Of a DNA stretch of 64,000 bases, positions 13,425-24,569 are shown piece by piece; positions within the stretch are counted from its first letter, which is position 1, and every line of letters starts with the position of its first letter. Made by a program: the position numbers and the translations under genes. The notes below the pieces were generated by a model. The model made no database searches. It had not been told where the DNA came from and worked only from the letters and a program-made list of their open reading frames with translations. The stretch is from the NCBI GenBank assembly GCA_036346225.1, contig JARFIW010001082.1:5766001-5830000 (forward strand), in the 5' to 3' direction. The stretch is from Platerodrilus igneus. Its lineage: Eukaryota > Arthropoda > Insecta > Coleoptera > Lycidae.

Positions 13425-13853
13425 TTAAGAGGGATATCCTTTTTTTTGTAAAAGAGTTCTTGATGATGTTGTTATAGAGGCCTTATTCTTACTCAAATCG
13501 TCGTATGTTTCCCAATTTCCTGATATTCGACGACAGTGTGCAATATAATGTCCTATCTCTATTTTATTGGTACCACCGACATATTCTATTGCTGCGATTA
13601 TTTTGTAGGAACAATTACAAAATTTGATATCAACTGGTATTTCGGAAATTGTAAACATACCAGGCCACTCGGGATATCCGAGCCGTTCAGCGAGTTCAGT
13701 CCATTGTAAACATTCAACATCTATAAAAAGATGCATTCCTGTCGTAATGTTTACAATTAAGTTATCATTAAAGCATCTTCTACATTTTTTATTTATATCT
13801 TCCATTTTTTCACCTAGAGCTTTTTCTAAACCGCGCATACCGTGTTTATACAT
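13425..13853 (-). pseudogene. C-terminal half of a ubiquitin-specific-protease-like domain, captured in the foldback element
   Basis: A 142-residue frame sits in the unique centre of the foldback element. Near residues 75-125 it has the pattern YKIIAAIEY...GHYIAHCRR...GNWETYDDL, which matches the His-box region of C19 ubiquitin-specific proteases (GHY...W..yDD). The expected catalytic His and the following acidic pair are present. A CRRC pair near residue 24 and a Cys-rich segment precede it. The N-terminal catalytic Cys box is missing: the frame begins 19 bp inside the right inverted repeat boundary, so the fragment would not be an active protease. It could be a gene fragment captured from the host or a remnant of a longer element's own gene. 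The domain call rests on the motif alone. Confidence 0.55.
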
Positions 13854-13871
13854 CGGTTTAGTATTTATTTC

Positions 13872-14231
13872 AGTAGACGATTCCCTTTCGAGTCCTCATG
13901 CTCATTTTGGGATATCTTAAAACATTGCATATGTACCGAAACTTCAAAAACGCTACACCTCGGTTCCCGTTGAGGTACAAACGAAATGAAAAGAGGTACA
14001 AACAGGTACAAACGATTCTCCTTCGAGTCCACCTGGTCGTATTTCGATATCTTGAAAAATAGTGTATGTACCGATTTAACGTTAGTTCCTAAATGTAAAA
14101 ACGCTATACCTCGGTTCCCGTTGAGGTACAAACGAAATGAAATGTGGTACAAACGGGTACAAACGAGGAACAAATCCACTAAATTATTTAAAAAAGTTTT
14201 TGATGAAGTTGGGCGCCAGGTTCACATCGGT
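13872..14231 (-). repeat. Right inverted repeat of the foldback element
   Basis: Inverse copy of the left repeat with only about two monomers. Both inner boundaries share CGTCTACTG and both outer ends share ACCGATGTGAACCTGGCGCC. The difference in monomer number between the two ends is characteristic of foldback elements. Confidence 0.93.
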
Positions 14232-14240
14232 ATTTCTCGC

Positions 14241-15009
14241 CTGTAGTTCTTTATCTTTTTTACGATTGTTAAGCAATGTCTAATGGAGTCATCAATTTCA
14301 AACAGAACAGAAAATGTTTCAAATTGTTCAAATTTTTCGTCGAAGGAGATTTCATGGGACAAAAGTTTAACTTGATTCTGAATTTTTCTGGAATTTTAAC
14401 GAAACCTTAATTACAAAATACTAGGTACATTTTACGGTTGATTCATTTTACTGAATATATGTATCAAATGTTTAAGAACGTTGCACGATTCCAAAATAAT
14501 GTTATTGATTGATAGAAGAGTGATTCAATAATTAGTAACCGACAATACAAATTCACAAAAACGGAGCCATGCAAGACACAAAACAATCTACGAAATTATT
14601 TCATCATTTTGCCAAAATAAAGATTCATGAACTATGTCTACTGTAATAAAAGCGAAGGTGTTAATTAAATATTTAAACAAAGTCCTTTCAATTTACGCAA
14701 CTTGGATACGTAACAGTAAATAAGTTTGTTACCATAAAATAAATAAATCAAATCCAATAGTTCGTCTACTTTACAAATACCGCAGAATAAAGGACGTTTT
14801 AAACTCGAACAAATTATTGCTAATAAATAATACCAACAAATTAATACAATTTAAATCTTGAAAGTGAAGCTGCCAGCTAGTAAAGTCCGATCAACGCAGG
14901 TAGGAGGATAAACTAACCCACCACTATTATTTAGTAATCCTTTACGGCTATAAAAAATGTTCAATTTTAGAACTCAAGCGAGAAATTGAGGCTCTAATGG
15001 TTCGTGTAA
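14241..15009. other. Stretch without recognised genes
   Basis: AT-rich sequence between the foldback element and the SINE cluster. I see no open frame or repeat of note. Confidence 0.45.
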
Positions 15010-15335
15010 ATACCTCCTACATTTGACTTTCCAAATGCTCCACCCTAAAGTGGTACTACATTGGCCAGGAAACGAGTTTATTTTTAATGGGGAATTTTGA
15101 ATTTTTCCGAACCCTTACTATTTCAAAAAAAGGTAGGAATCTTTAACATGCGTGACAACACCCACACATAGGACCTACATTTTACCTCTCATCCAAACGA
15201 GGGCGTAATTTTGTGAAAAATGTTCGTCCAACGTTTTTCAAGCGGTCCGTGTCGGAAATCGACCCCGGGACCTTGGACTTAGTAGTCACATGCAAACCAA
15301 CCAAGCTACGGAGCCGCCGTCACGTGTAATTATCC
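15010..15335 (-). mobile_element. tRNA-derived SINE, copy 1
   Basis: Read on the minus strand, 15,325-15,247 resembles a tRNA gene: an A box TAGCTTGGTTGG and a B box matching GGTCGATTCC about 35 bases apart. These are the internal promoter elements for RNA polymerase III. A tRNA-unrelated body follows (15,247-15,013), including the GAACCCTTACTATTTC block shared with the other copies. It has decayed relative to copy 3. Confidence 0.75.
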
Positions 15336-15774
15336 CTACATTTGATTTTCCAATGCACCACCCGAAGGTAGAGTAGAATTTATTTAAAAAGAGCCTGTAC
15401 GTCATTTGACAAATGCGCAAATTTTGAAAGTTAGTGGCGTAGCGAATTTAATAATTTTTATCAAACTCCCATAGAGTAAATATTCTAAAATCCAGTTTTA
15501 TTTTGTTGGTGGTTTAAATTTATATGGCGAATACGCGAATAAGCAAGGCATACAACATAAAGAAACAGAAAGAAAACTATAAAAGCGTAAGAAATAAATA
15601 TAGAATATCAAAGTCACAAATATCAATTGACATTTAACAGTAAGTTATCTACGCCACTGATATGCTGAATGAACACGCCTGTTTATAAACAATGGACTAA
15701 TCTGGTACCGTTTTAGCAGTGTGCGCATGATGACGTACACGCTCTTCTTAAATAAATTCTACTATACTACATTG

Positions 15775-16045
15775 GACAGGAAGTGAGTTTTATTTTACCT
15801 GGAAAATTTGGAATTTTGCCGAACCCTTGCTGTTCCAAGCAAGATAGGTCTCTTTAACGTGCACGTTAACACTCACACACGGGACCTCCATCTTACCTCT
15901 CATCTGAACGAGGGCGCATTTTTGTGAAAAATGCTCGCCTAACATTTTTCAAGCGGTTCGTGTCGTGAATCGACCCCGCGACCTTGAGCTTAGTAGTCAC
16001 ATGTGAACCAACTAAGTCATGACGCCACTGTCACGTGTAATTACT
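15775..16045 (-). mobile_element. tRNA-derived SINE, copy 2
   Basis: Same orientation and order as copy 1. The tRNA-like head is at the right end (15,965-16,035), with the body block GAACCCTTGCTGTTCCAAGC at 15,822-15,841. The B box reads GGGTCGATTC. Partial copies of the right-hand part recur at 15,335-15,375, 16,040-16,090 and 16,120-16,190. Confidence 0.75.
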
Positions 16046-16162
16046 CCTACATATGATTTTCCAATGCACCACCGGAAGGTACTACAACAGGAAGTGAGTT
16101 TTTACCTGGAAATGTCGGGATTCAAACACCGGATCTTGAGCGTAGTAGTTACACGCATACCA

Positions 16163-16452
16163 CCTCTACATTTGACGTTCCAATGTTCCACCCAAAGTTA
16201 CTACCCTGGCCAGGAAGTGAGTTCCTCTTTACCATAAAAATTTTTAATTTTGCCGAACCCTTGCTATTCCAAGCAAGGTAGGGACATTTAACGTGCGTGA
16301 CAACACTTGCACACGCGACCTCCATTTTACCTCTTATCCGAACGAGGGCGAATTTTTGCAAAAAATGTTCGAATCGTGTAGGGATTTGAACCCGGGACGT
16401 AGTGCATGGTAGTTACACGCATACCAACTACGCCACGGAGCCGCTTCACGCA
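16163..16452 (-). mobile_element. tRNA-derived SINE, copy 3 (best preserved head)
   Basis: On the minus strand the head reads GGCTCCGTGGCGTAGTTGGT, then a B box GGTTCAAATCC and CCTACACG. A box, B box and spacing are tRNA-like. A TACCATGCAC stretch sits where the anticodon arm would be, but the acceptor stem does not close, so this is a SINE head and not a tRNA gene. The body is shared with copies 1 and 2. A short duplicated end (ACGCATACCAACTACGC) is repeated at 16,448-16,464. Confidence 0.8.
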
Positions 16453-17720
16453 TACCAACTACGCAACGGAACCACCTATGTGTAAATACCAGTAAAACGC
16501 AACTACAAGAGAGAAAAAGCAATTATTAACAAAAGATATTTTTGGGAACGACATTAATCCGGCTTGGGGACCAAATGTAAACGACAGAACATTAATACAG
16601 GTAATGGCATAGTTCAATCGTATTAATCTTCCACATAGGTGACGTGGGGTTGTCCATTGTTTTTAGACTGTATAAGTGAAACAACCATTGCATTTTATCT
16701 TGTTACACGCACTCAACTACCGAGACAACTGTTCACTTGTTGCTTCCACAATCCACGAGCAAGTACCACGCTTCAATGTTCTTAACAACTAGCACAATAA
16801 AAGGAATAATAATGAAATAAAATTTAATTAATCGAGTATATGCTGCAGTGAGTACGCCACACGTTGTACGTCAGTGAAGCTTTTTAATTATCCAAAGTGA
16901 AATAAAAATTTATTAACTAAAAGAACTGAAACTAAAACGGATACTTGGAAGAAAATGGTTCCCGTTGTAGGTGCTACTTAGTAAATAATTATTTATCAAA
17001 GATAGAATAAGGTAACTTAGGTTGAACAAGCAAGACCGTGGCATAGCTTGGGCATGAACCCTGCATAGGCACAAATGTGGTCGTAGATGTGTTGTCAAGA
17101 CGGTTCGAAAAACTATAAAAAAAAGGGGCGGAAAGGTGTCTCCACATCTAATAACTCAACAACTAGATGGAACAACGCACAAAGAGAATATGTAGAAACC
17201 TTAGTGCAATACTATAGCAAATTTTTATTTCTAGCTCCACGTTGGTGGGTTAATGTAACAAATTAATTTTTAACTCCAACTCAGGTCCCGCGTTGGGAAT
17301 GTCATTGTAGCAAACTACAAATTACGGACAAGGATATGGGCAACGCTGGCGGCTAGCTTGGCTATTATCCCATGGAAGATCATAAAAAGGATAGGGTTGA
17401 AATATTCTTCATAAAACGGAAAATTAAATGAAGTAAAGTTGAACGCCACTGTTGCTAGAAGGTATTAAAAAGATATAATTTTAAGGTAGATACAGAAACT
17501 TCATTGAAGTAGATCATTTAAGATATTTAATTTACTCTTTTTAGAAAATTAAACATGTTAAAATCAGAAACTATCTATTGTATAACAAATACTTTTATCC
17601 AATAAAAAAACTAAATCAATTCACAAGTGTTAGTGATATTTAAAAAAAATTAAACAACATTTTATCCCATGACTTAAATGGGCATTAGATCTGATAATCA
17701 CGCACTTACTGTAACTTAAA
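16453..17720. other. Stretch without recognised genes
   Basis: AT-rich. The segments near 17,225 and 17,275 contain similar TTAACTCC and CCACGTTGG/CCGCGTTGG patterns, perhaps a small duplication. No gene or element was recognised. Confidence 0.4.
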
Positions 17721-17979
17721 TTATTTTACAATGGTAATTACTGAAACCGTTCCGAATGGACCTGCAGCTTGAAGAACTTCTAGATTACTAGAACGGGTGG
17801 AATGGCTTGCGCGTTCCAGTGATCTAAAGATCCAAACTACAGGTTTAACCAAATTAGTTAAGCCTTTAATGAGGAACCAGGCTAAGACAGGTCCCCGAAA
17901 GAGTGCAGCAGCTCTTTCAGTACTTAGATTGACAGAGACCATAGGGGTAGGGATGGTATTCTAAAATATACTACTGTGA

Positions 17980-18640
17980 ATCCGAACGTGGAATGTCAGA
18001 AGTATGAAGCAAGTAGGTAAGCTATATAACATGAAAATTGAAATAGGTAGGTTAACATTAGACGTAGTAGGGATCAGCGAAGTTTGATAGTCATAGGCGA
18101 GAGATTTTTGAATTGGACACTTTAGGGTAATTCGTACAGGATCAGAAGAAGGAAATTCGGGTGTGGGATAGTTATGCGAAAAACCCGTAAATACAGTAAT
18201 AAATGCAAGTATACATGCCCAGCTCTGGCTACAGTGAGGAGAGATAGAAGCGATCTACAAAGATATCGAAGACATACTAAGATACGTAAAGGGACATGAA
18301 AATTAAATAATTACGGGGGATTTTAATGTAGTGAAGGTGAGTGTAGGGAATCAGCGATAGTCGGTTTATTTGGTTTAGAAACAAGAAACGACAGGGAAAT
18401 AGGCTAGTAGAATTTTGCGACAAAAACAATTTAACCATCACAAACACACTATTTCAACGTCATGCTAGAAGACGATATACACGGACAATGCTAAGAGATA
18501 CAGGAAGATATCGAATAGATTACATTCATTTAAGACAACGGTCTAGGAATCAAGACTGTAGAAGCTACCCAGAAACAAATATAGACACTGACCAAAACAT
18601 CGTAATTAAGAAGGCCGTTCTTAAATTTAAAAATTTGAAA
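17980..18640 (+). pseudogene. LINE apurinic-like endonuclease domain remnant
   Basis: Reading with frame changes, the order is TWNVRSM (17,988), GISEV (near 18,075), ITGDFNVVK (near 18,312) and LVEFC...NLTITNT followed by RRYTRTMLRDTGRYRIDYI (18,400-18,530). GDFN and the ID(Y/H) block are the usual catalytic and DNA-contact motifs of the endonuclease/exonuclease/phosphatase fold that nicks target DNA for LINE insertion. Several in-frame stops show it is dead. Confidence 0.75.
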
Positions 18641-19519
18641 TAAAGGAACGGAAAAAGGCACTTTAACTTTGAGAAACTAAAAGATAAATATATCCACGAA
18701 TGATCTGTAAACAAAAGTGAAATGAATTGCCGAAAGATATCGGGAAAATTTCTTATGCTAAGGAACTAGAAACAGAATAGAGTAACATTAAATCCAGCTT
18801 AGACATGACGGCCAGAGATATTCTGGGGTATGCACAAAAAGAAAATACGAAACGATGGATAACAAAGAATATCCTAAATTTATTAGAGGAAAGATGAAAA
18901 AATAGATCAGACAAAATAGGAAAACAGAGATAGAAAACCATAAAACGGGAAATTATTCGCAAATACAGGAAAGCTAAAGAACGATGGATTGATGAAAAGT
19001 GCAAAGTACAAACTAAGATGGAAATAGAAAAAACAGACGAAGCATAGAAACTAATTAGAATCAATTTGAGGGATATAAAACCGTATAGCAAAAATATAAT
19101 GGGCTCGGAGGAAAACATCATTATAGAAAATGTAGAAAAAGTGGTTAGATGGCAACAATATATAAGGAATTTATATGCAGGAGAGGAACTAATAGCCTTA
19201 GAACTGGAATCAGACATTGAAAAGGATGACTTGGGATATCCTCTACTTAGAGATAAGTTTGGATTAGCATTAAAGGGTCTGAAAAAGCAAAGATTCCAGG
19301 AACAGATAAGGTACAAGCAGAAACTCTAAAATCCGCTGGACAAGCAGTAATGGTACGTCTCTTCCAACTCGTAAGCTATATGTATGAGGCAGGTGAGATA
19401 GATACCCAAAGATTTCAAACGTAGCATCATAGTAACTATACCAAACAGAGAAGCGCGGCTACATGTGAAAATTTTCGAACAATAAGTTTGACAGCATACG
19501 TGTCAAAAATATTAACTAG

Positions 19520-20060
19520 AATTGTACAAAGACGGATGGAAAATGGGCTGAAAAAATTCTAGGAGAAGATCAATGTGTGTTTAGGCGAAACAGAGGAACA
19601 CGGGAGGTTATTTTAGCTCCGAGGGTGATAATGGAGAAAACAACAGAACATGGGGAAAGCGTGTATATAGGGTATATAGATCTGGAAAAAGCATTCGACA
19701 AAGTAAAATGGAAAAAAATTCAAAATACTCAAAAAGATTGGAATGAATTACAGGCATACACGGATTAGCACATAGCTTATTCAAAGAGCAAAAAGCGGTA
19801 ATAGAATTAGAGTAGGAACGTTGAAAAGTAAATATAAGAAAGAGGTGAAACAGGAATGTCCGCTATCCCCGTTAATTTGTCACTTGTATAACGAAGAGGC
19901 AATAAATACTGTCAAATGCAGAAAGACATTTAGAACTATTACGCAGGTACAAACAATAGATATGCTTAGATTTGAAGATGATATAGCGGTATTAGCATCT
20001 AGCAAGAAAGAGTTAGAAGCAGCTCTTAATAAAATGAAAGCAGTTCTAACCGAGAGGTAA
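19520..20060 (+). pseudogene. LINE reverse transcriptase core remnant
   Basis: Two open segments carry reverse-transcriptase motifs. The first (19,577-19,768) has RGTREVILAPRV and motif A, YIDLEKAFDKVKW. The second (19,821-20,060) has motif B, QECPLSPL, where active enzymes have QGCPLSP, and motif C, MLRFEDDIAVLASS, where FADD is usual; the Ala-to-Glu change sits next to the catalytic Asp pair. Stops and a frame change separate the segments. The enzyme would have copied the LINE RNA at the nicked target. Family assignment is firm at the level of LINE pol; I do not name the clade with confidence. Confidence 0.8.
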
Positions 20061-20650
20061 GGTTTGAAAATCAACGAAAATAAAACTAATTCCTTAGTAT
20101 GAAAATGAGAGGGAAATAAGTAAAAAATCATAATAAAAAGAGATTAATGATTTCATCTACCTAATAAGCTAAATATCATAAGATGGGAAAAATGCAAAAG
20201 ATATAAAAAAGATTAGCAGCAGACCGTGTTGTATTTAATAAGATAAAGCAGCTGCTATGTTGGAATACAACAAAGATATAAACGAGAAAAAAAAAGTTGA
20301 AAGCATATATGGGGAGTACAGCACTGTAGTGCTGTGCTACACACGTATGATGATAATATCATACACAGACAAGGTTAAGAACAAAGAGGTTCAAGGAATT
20401 GTAAGGAAAAAATAAATATGTTGAAAACGGTAATAAAAAAAGAACAAAAAGATAAGACACATTCTAAGGCATGAGGAAATGGTGCAGAATATGTTAAAAG
20501 CAGTGAAAGAAAAAATGAGAATCTATTGCACATAGATAGTGAATGATGCAGGCTATGGAAATTTCAGGGTAATGCGTAGGCTATCTCAAATGGAGGTATG
20601 CGTCCAACCAGTTACAGAACTGAACACCTAACAATGGTTGAAAATAAAAA

Positions 20651-22195
20651 TGTAGATCAAGAACAATAACTTATTTCAAAATCGAAATTGGAAACATTTG
20701 AACATGACGCGTTGAAAAGACTCAAATTATGCACTTTCCATATAAAGATAATTACAATAGATAGTTGTCGCCTGTCCCGACCATAAAAAGGCGTGCGACC
20801 ATACTAATTACAATATAATTTTATTGTAAGGCTATCACGTTATTTTAAGTAACCGTACTTTGTTGATCAAAAGCTTTTAGAATAATTAATGGTTAAATCG
20901 CAGTGCAATTGTCAATATTATGTTAACATATAGATGCTTCTATATAATTATATAGCAATTAAAAAAATCTTCCTACACATTCCATGATAAATTTTAAAAC
21001 TACATTAAAACAAAGACATGCAATTATTGTTTAAATTGTAACCGGACGGGATAAAATTAATTTTGGAACAAAGTATTTAAAACGCATTTTACATCAGGTG
21101 ATATTTATAAAGATGAAATAACCTTATAAGCAACAAGACAATGTTAATATTACAATGTCGTAATGATAAAGTCATGAGAAATAACTGATAACTTAATAAA
21201 TGTGCTTGTATAATAAACAGACAAAGAAGACACTTGATTTCGTGAAAACCTCGATCTAAGAGTGGAAGGTTAGTTAGAAACGACTTGACAATCGACGAGT
21301 ACAGAAATCAAAGTCAACGTAAAAGTAAAAGTTTGAAGTTTAGAAGTCGAAATATAACAGGTTAAAGATGTAGATCTAGTATGGTCACTCAGATTGGGAC
21401 TAATGCCGCGTGCGGTTGTAGTGTGATATTTTATTTGCGGGTAAGCCAATAAAAATATCATTCACGTGTTCTTGAATTTTACTGTCGCTCTAGTTAAAAA
21501 TTCATAACGACGATAATTACAGCGAGGTAAATAAATACAAGAATGTTAAACTTGCGAGTTCATCCATCCAAATTTTGAACTCTTTTTGTCGTGCTACGAG
21601 AGTTGGTGATCTAGAGGCGTGTGAACCATCGGTGTTCCTAGATATCCTTACAAATTCCTTTTTGGTAAAAACGAACTGTACACGGAATTGTGAGCCAATA
21701 AACTTTTATATATTTTAGGAACCACAGGTATTATTCTTAAGTAAAGTAGTATAAGAAAATGCAACTAGAACATTTTTATATGATTAATTAGGATGTGTAG
21801 GATTATTTTTAATATAGATTCGATATGTAATATTCGGTGCCAATTATGGAGTGAACAAAAGTTTGTATTTTTAAAGGACCATTGAATGTGGATATGAAAG
21901 CTGTATTGACCGACGTTTTTGTTTCTTGTTAATTTGACATTTTCAGAAATGGGATTCTTAATATAACTATCAATATTAGGAAATGAGTAAAATTGGCGTG
22001 ATAGTAGTATTATTTAATTTTCTTTAAAGGTTTTCTTTTTAGTAATGTCTGACCAGTTTAATGTTAGAACATTAGTAGTGTTTCTTTTTTAAGGTCAATA
22101 TACGTATATTTGTATTCCATCGATTTAATGTAAATAGAGGTTAAGTTTAGGTTGGATTTTATTTGGACTTATTTATAAAATAGGTAAAAGTAAAC
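20651..22195. other. Stretch without recognised genes
   Basis: AT-rich. A minus-strand 63-residue frame at 21,270-21,461 has no motif. No repeats of note were recognised apart from general A/T tracts. Confidence 0.4.
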
Positions 22196-22520
22196 AAATT
22201 CGTGAAAGAACACCCCACCATTCCAGTGACAGATTTAGAAAATCAAAAGGTTTCCGTGTAGGGGGAATATCGAAAGTGTTGCTGAAACAAGACGGTTTGA
22301 CACTCCTTAATTATGACAACAGGTAAAACCTTCAAAGGTAAATGGTCATGTCATTGTGAAGTAGTTTTTGTAATTCACCTAATGCAATGTATGTTTTTGC
22401 ATTGTTTTTCTATACGAACCCACTCCTGCACCACTGTACTTACCGGTGCACCCTTAAAATTGTTACAGGGTTTCTGTTCCTTCTGGGCAAATCTAAATTT
22501 GTAACATATCGTCACTTTCA
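22196..22520 (+). repeat. Dispersed repeat, copy 1 (LTR-like?)
   Basis: Shares with 30,935-31,250 the ordered blocks CGTGTAGGG, CAAGACGGTTTG, TTATGACAACAG, CACTCC(T/C)GCACCACT, GGTGCACCCTTAAAATTGTTAC and GCAAATCTAAATTTGTAAC. Copy 2 stands just upstream of the BEL/Pao fragment, so both may be pieces of that element's LTR. Homology continues past the point where an LTR end is expected, which leaves this unproven. Confidence 0.6.
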
Positions 22521-23040
22521 CCCATAACAAATTAGCCATCATTTATGGAAGTTCGATTGGCAGAATTTTGATAATAGTTAGTACCGCTTCCGGAACGTAA
22601 TCGATACACTCTTGTCATCTTAACCGTTATTATTCTATGCCCGGTCGGGAGTTATTGGATATCCCTAATCTTTGCTCAGGTGTCTACCTTCATTTCATTT
22701 GGATTGTGAAATAAAAAGAAACGTCCAAATTAGCCAAGGACAAAGTACATTTTTATAAGAATCGTGCTCTGTTTAACAACTCTATAATTCCTCAAAAATT
22801 GTATCAAATTAGTTATGAATTGCTTCTAACTCCTATATGGGTTTGTTTGTCGATTTCCTTTGGAAAAAATGCATAACAGAGTTTGAAGTGATATAGAACT
22901 GGAGCTTATTTTGAACACAAAGACAAAACCTTTTTAGAGAAGGTATTAACATCATTAGAATAAATGCACCGCATTAAAAGGAAATTATATTTGAACTTAA
23001 GAAAAAAATTTCAGTATAATGAAACAGAATGAAACCACAT
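22521..23040. other. Stretch without recognised genes
   Basis: AT-rich spacer between the dispersed repeat and the broken end of a transposase gene. Nothing recognised. Confidence 0.4.
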
Positions 23041-24569
23041 TGCTTGCCTTAGTGCTAAAGGAACATCATCTAGTAGTCTTAATTCGTTTGCAAGAAAGTG
23101 ATGGTAATGTTGTGCATTCAGCCTACCGGGTAATTCAAATGGACCAATCAATACGCCATCAACTATACCTGCCCACAAATTAATACTGAAGTGATGTTGA
23201 AACAGCGATTGCCGTACGATTCTTGCGTTTTAATTGCCCAGTACCGAAGATTATGTATGTTAAAAATACCAATTCTGTGAAAGGATGACTCGTCACTCCA
23301 TAAAATTTTATCAAAAAATTGTGGATCCTGTTGATTTTGACGAAGCATTTCCCGACAAAACGTCACCCTTTGTGCATAATCTGCAGGTAATAGAGCTTGA
23401 ACTCGCTGCACATGATACGGATATAAGTTAATCCGGCGCAACATTGCATGAACTGTACTTCATGCTATTACAGACTCTGGCAATAGTTCTGATGCTGATT
23501 GTTGGAGTTTGTAAGGCCCTTGCAACGACCTCGTCTTCACCATCATCTCTAGGTCTTCCTCCTCTTGGACGTAAAACACCAGGTGGTTCTCCTTCCAGGT
23601 ATGCTTGATGCACTCTTTGAAACACCCTCCTATCAGAAAAATTAATCCGGTTAGGGTTACGAGCTCTGAACTCGCTAGCAGCTTGCAGAGCATTGCCGTT
23701 GCAGAGTTTATAGAAAAAATGCATTTCGACATATTCCCAAGCAGTGTATGACATTCTTAATTGTGGAATTTACAAAAATTAACAGTAAATCCACAACTTG
23801 CAAAAAATAAACTCACAACTTAAACAAGAACTGCACGAATAAAGTCACTATAGAAACGGATGTAATTGCCAGAACAGCACAGGACATACTAATATGAACC
23901 CTGGAAAACTTGGGATAGTTAAATTGTAATTAACGCCTCATTAACGTTCGGGTTGTAGTTGAAGTATTTGCTTAATTGTATGTTGGTATGCCATTGATTG
24001 CTGTTAAATTGCAGAAGAATTTTTCACATTATTATTCATTCTTTTCATTCTAACTGAATTGTTAAATCCTTAGATAAAAGTGTTGTTCGTACGATTAAAC
24101 TCAAATATTTTCTTAGTTTCTAAATTTGCGCTTATGAGTTATATCTCTAAAGAAAGGGGATAAATAAGCTAAGGATGTTTTTTTTAGATAGGTGTCCACT
24201 TTTTGGTAAGAGGTATTTTTTTGAGTAATTTCCATTTGAATAACACGAACTATTTTTCATAAGACTGACGCGACGCCGACAACTTCGATTTTCTGTTGTG
24301 ATAATGGGCGAATTTTTGAAATATCTGTCATTTATGAAAGAGGCAACCTTCACTTACACCGCAAATAAAGAATTACGTTTAAAAAGCCAATATTATATTT
24401 TTAATGCTTAATAATCTATGGTTAGGCACGCTTTTTAAAAAAAACCCACAAAAAGTGAAATAACTTTGAAACCGTAGACAATTGGATTCTAACGTACAGG
24501 AATATTTTGGTAGGAAATGACCCCCCTACCAGGCTCTGAAATTTTGTCCATGAGTTCCTGGACACCCTG
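23041..24569 (-). mobile_element. Tc1/mariner-type transposon, 3'-truncated
   Basis: Minus-strand transposase plus a right terminal repeat end, CAGGAACTCATGGACA in inverse, that reaches CACCCTG at 24,563-24,569 followed by a TATA that can supply the TA duplication. The segment 23,760-24,480 between gene and terminus has no other coding signal. The element stops abruptly near 23,041-23,050 within the transposase, before the second catalytic block, and no left terminal repeat follows. Confidence 0.75.
23045..23754 (-). pseudogene. Tc1/mariner transposase with DUF4817-like N-terminus, frameshifted and truncated
   Basis: The gene starts at ATG 23,754 with a DUF4817-like segment (TAWEYVEMHFFYKLCNGN...AASEFRARNPNR) and a Gly/Arg-rich linker, then runs into a helix-turn-helix. 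A frameshift near 23,440 moves the frame to LYPYHVQRVQALLP. The first catalytic block follows, KILWSDESSFHRIGIFN, with the expected Asp present. A further frameshift near 23,180 leads to a core strand (WAGIVDGVLIGPFELPGRL) and a segment ending DVPLALRQAMWFH, where the next residues should be the second catalytic HDGAP block; that block and everything after it are absent. This would be a dead copy of the same broad family as 59,149-61,830. Confidence 0.85.

Larger units (their letters stand above)
12148..14231. mobile_element. Foldback / Mutator-like DNA transposon carrying a host-gene-like fragment
   Basis: The 2,084-bp element begins ACCGATGTGAACCTGGCGCC and ends with the exact inverse. It is flanked by a perfect 9-bp direct repeat, ATTTCTCGC, at 12,139-12,147 and 14,232-14,240, which I read as the target-site duplication. 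Nine bases is typical of Mutator-like and Drosophila FB elements. The left inverted repeat (12,148-13,113) holds about six tandem monomers of ~152 bp; the right one (13,872-14,231) holds about two. Between them lie ~760 bp with a minus-strand gene fragment. No transposase is encoded, so movement would need an enzyme supplied in trans. Confidence 0.9.
17721..20650 (+). mobile_element. Decayed non-LTR retrotransposon (LINE, craniofacial-development-protein-2-like pol)
   Basis: A plus-strand LINE pol gene broken by many stops and frameshifts. It runs from the endonuclease through reverse transcriptase to a C-terminal region near 20,640. The endonuclease type matches proteins often misnamed craniofacial development protein 2 in insect genomes. 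17,721-17,980 may be upstream coding or untranslated sequence. A 5'-truncated fragment of what appears to be the same family, in minus orientation, lies at 34,022-34,605. Confidence 0.8.

Noticed and set aside
16370..16452. A functional tRNA gene on the minus strand
   Set aside because: A and B boxes are present but the acceptor stem does not close and the same sequence heads three SINE copies.
18753..19316. 187-residue minus-strand open frame
   Set aside because: It lies antisense to the LINE pol gene, whose plus-strand motifs are clear; the minus frame is hydrophobic antisense noise.
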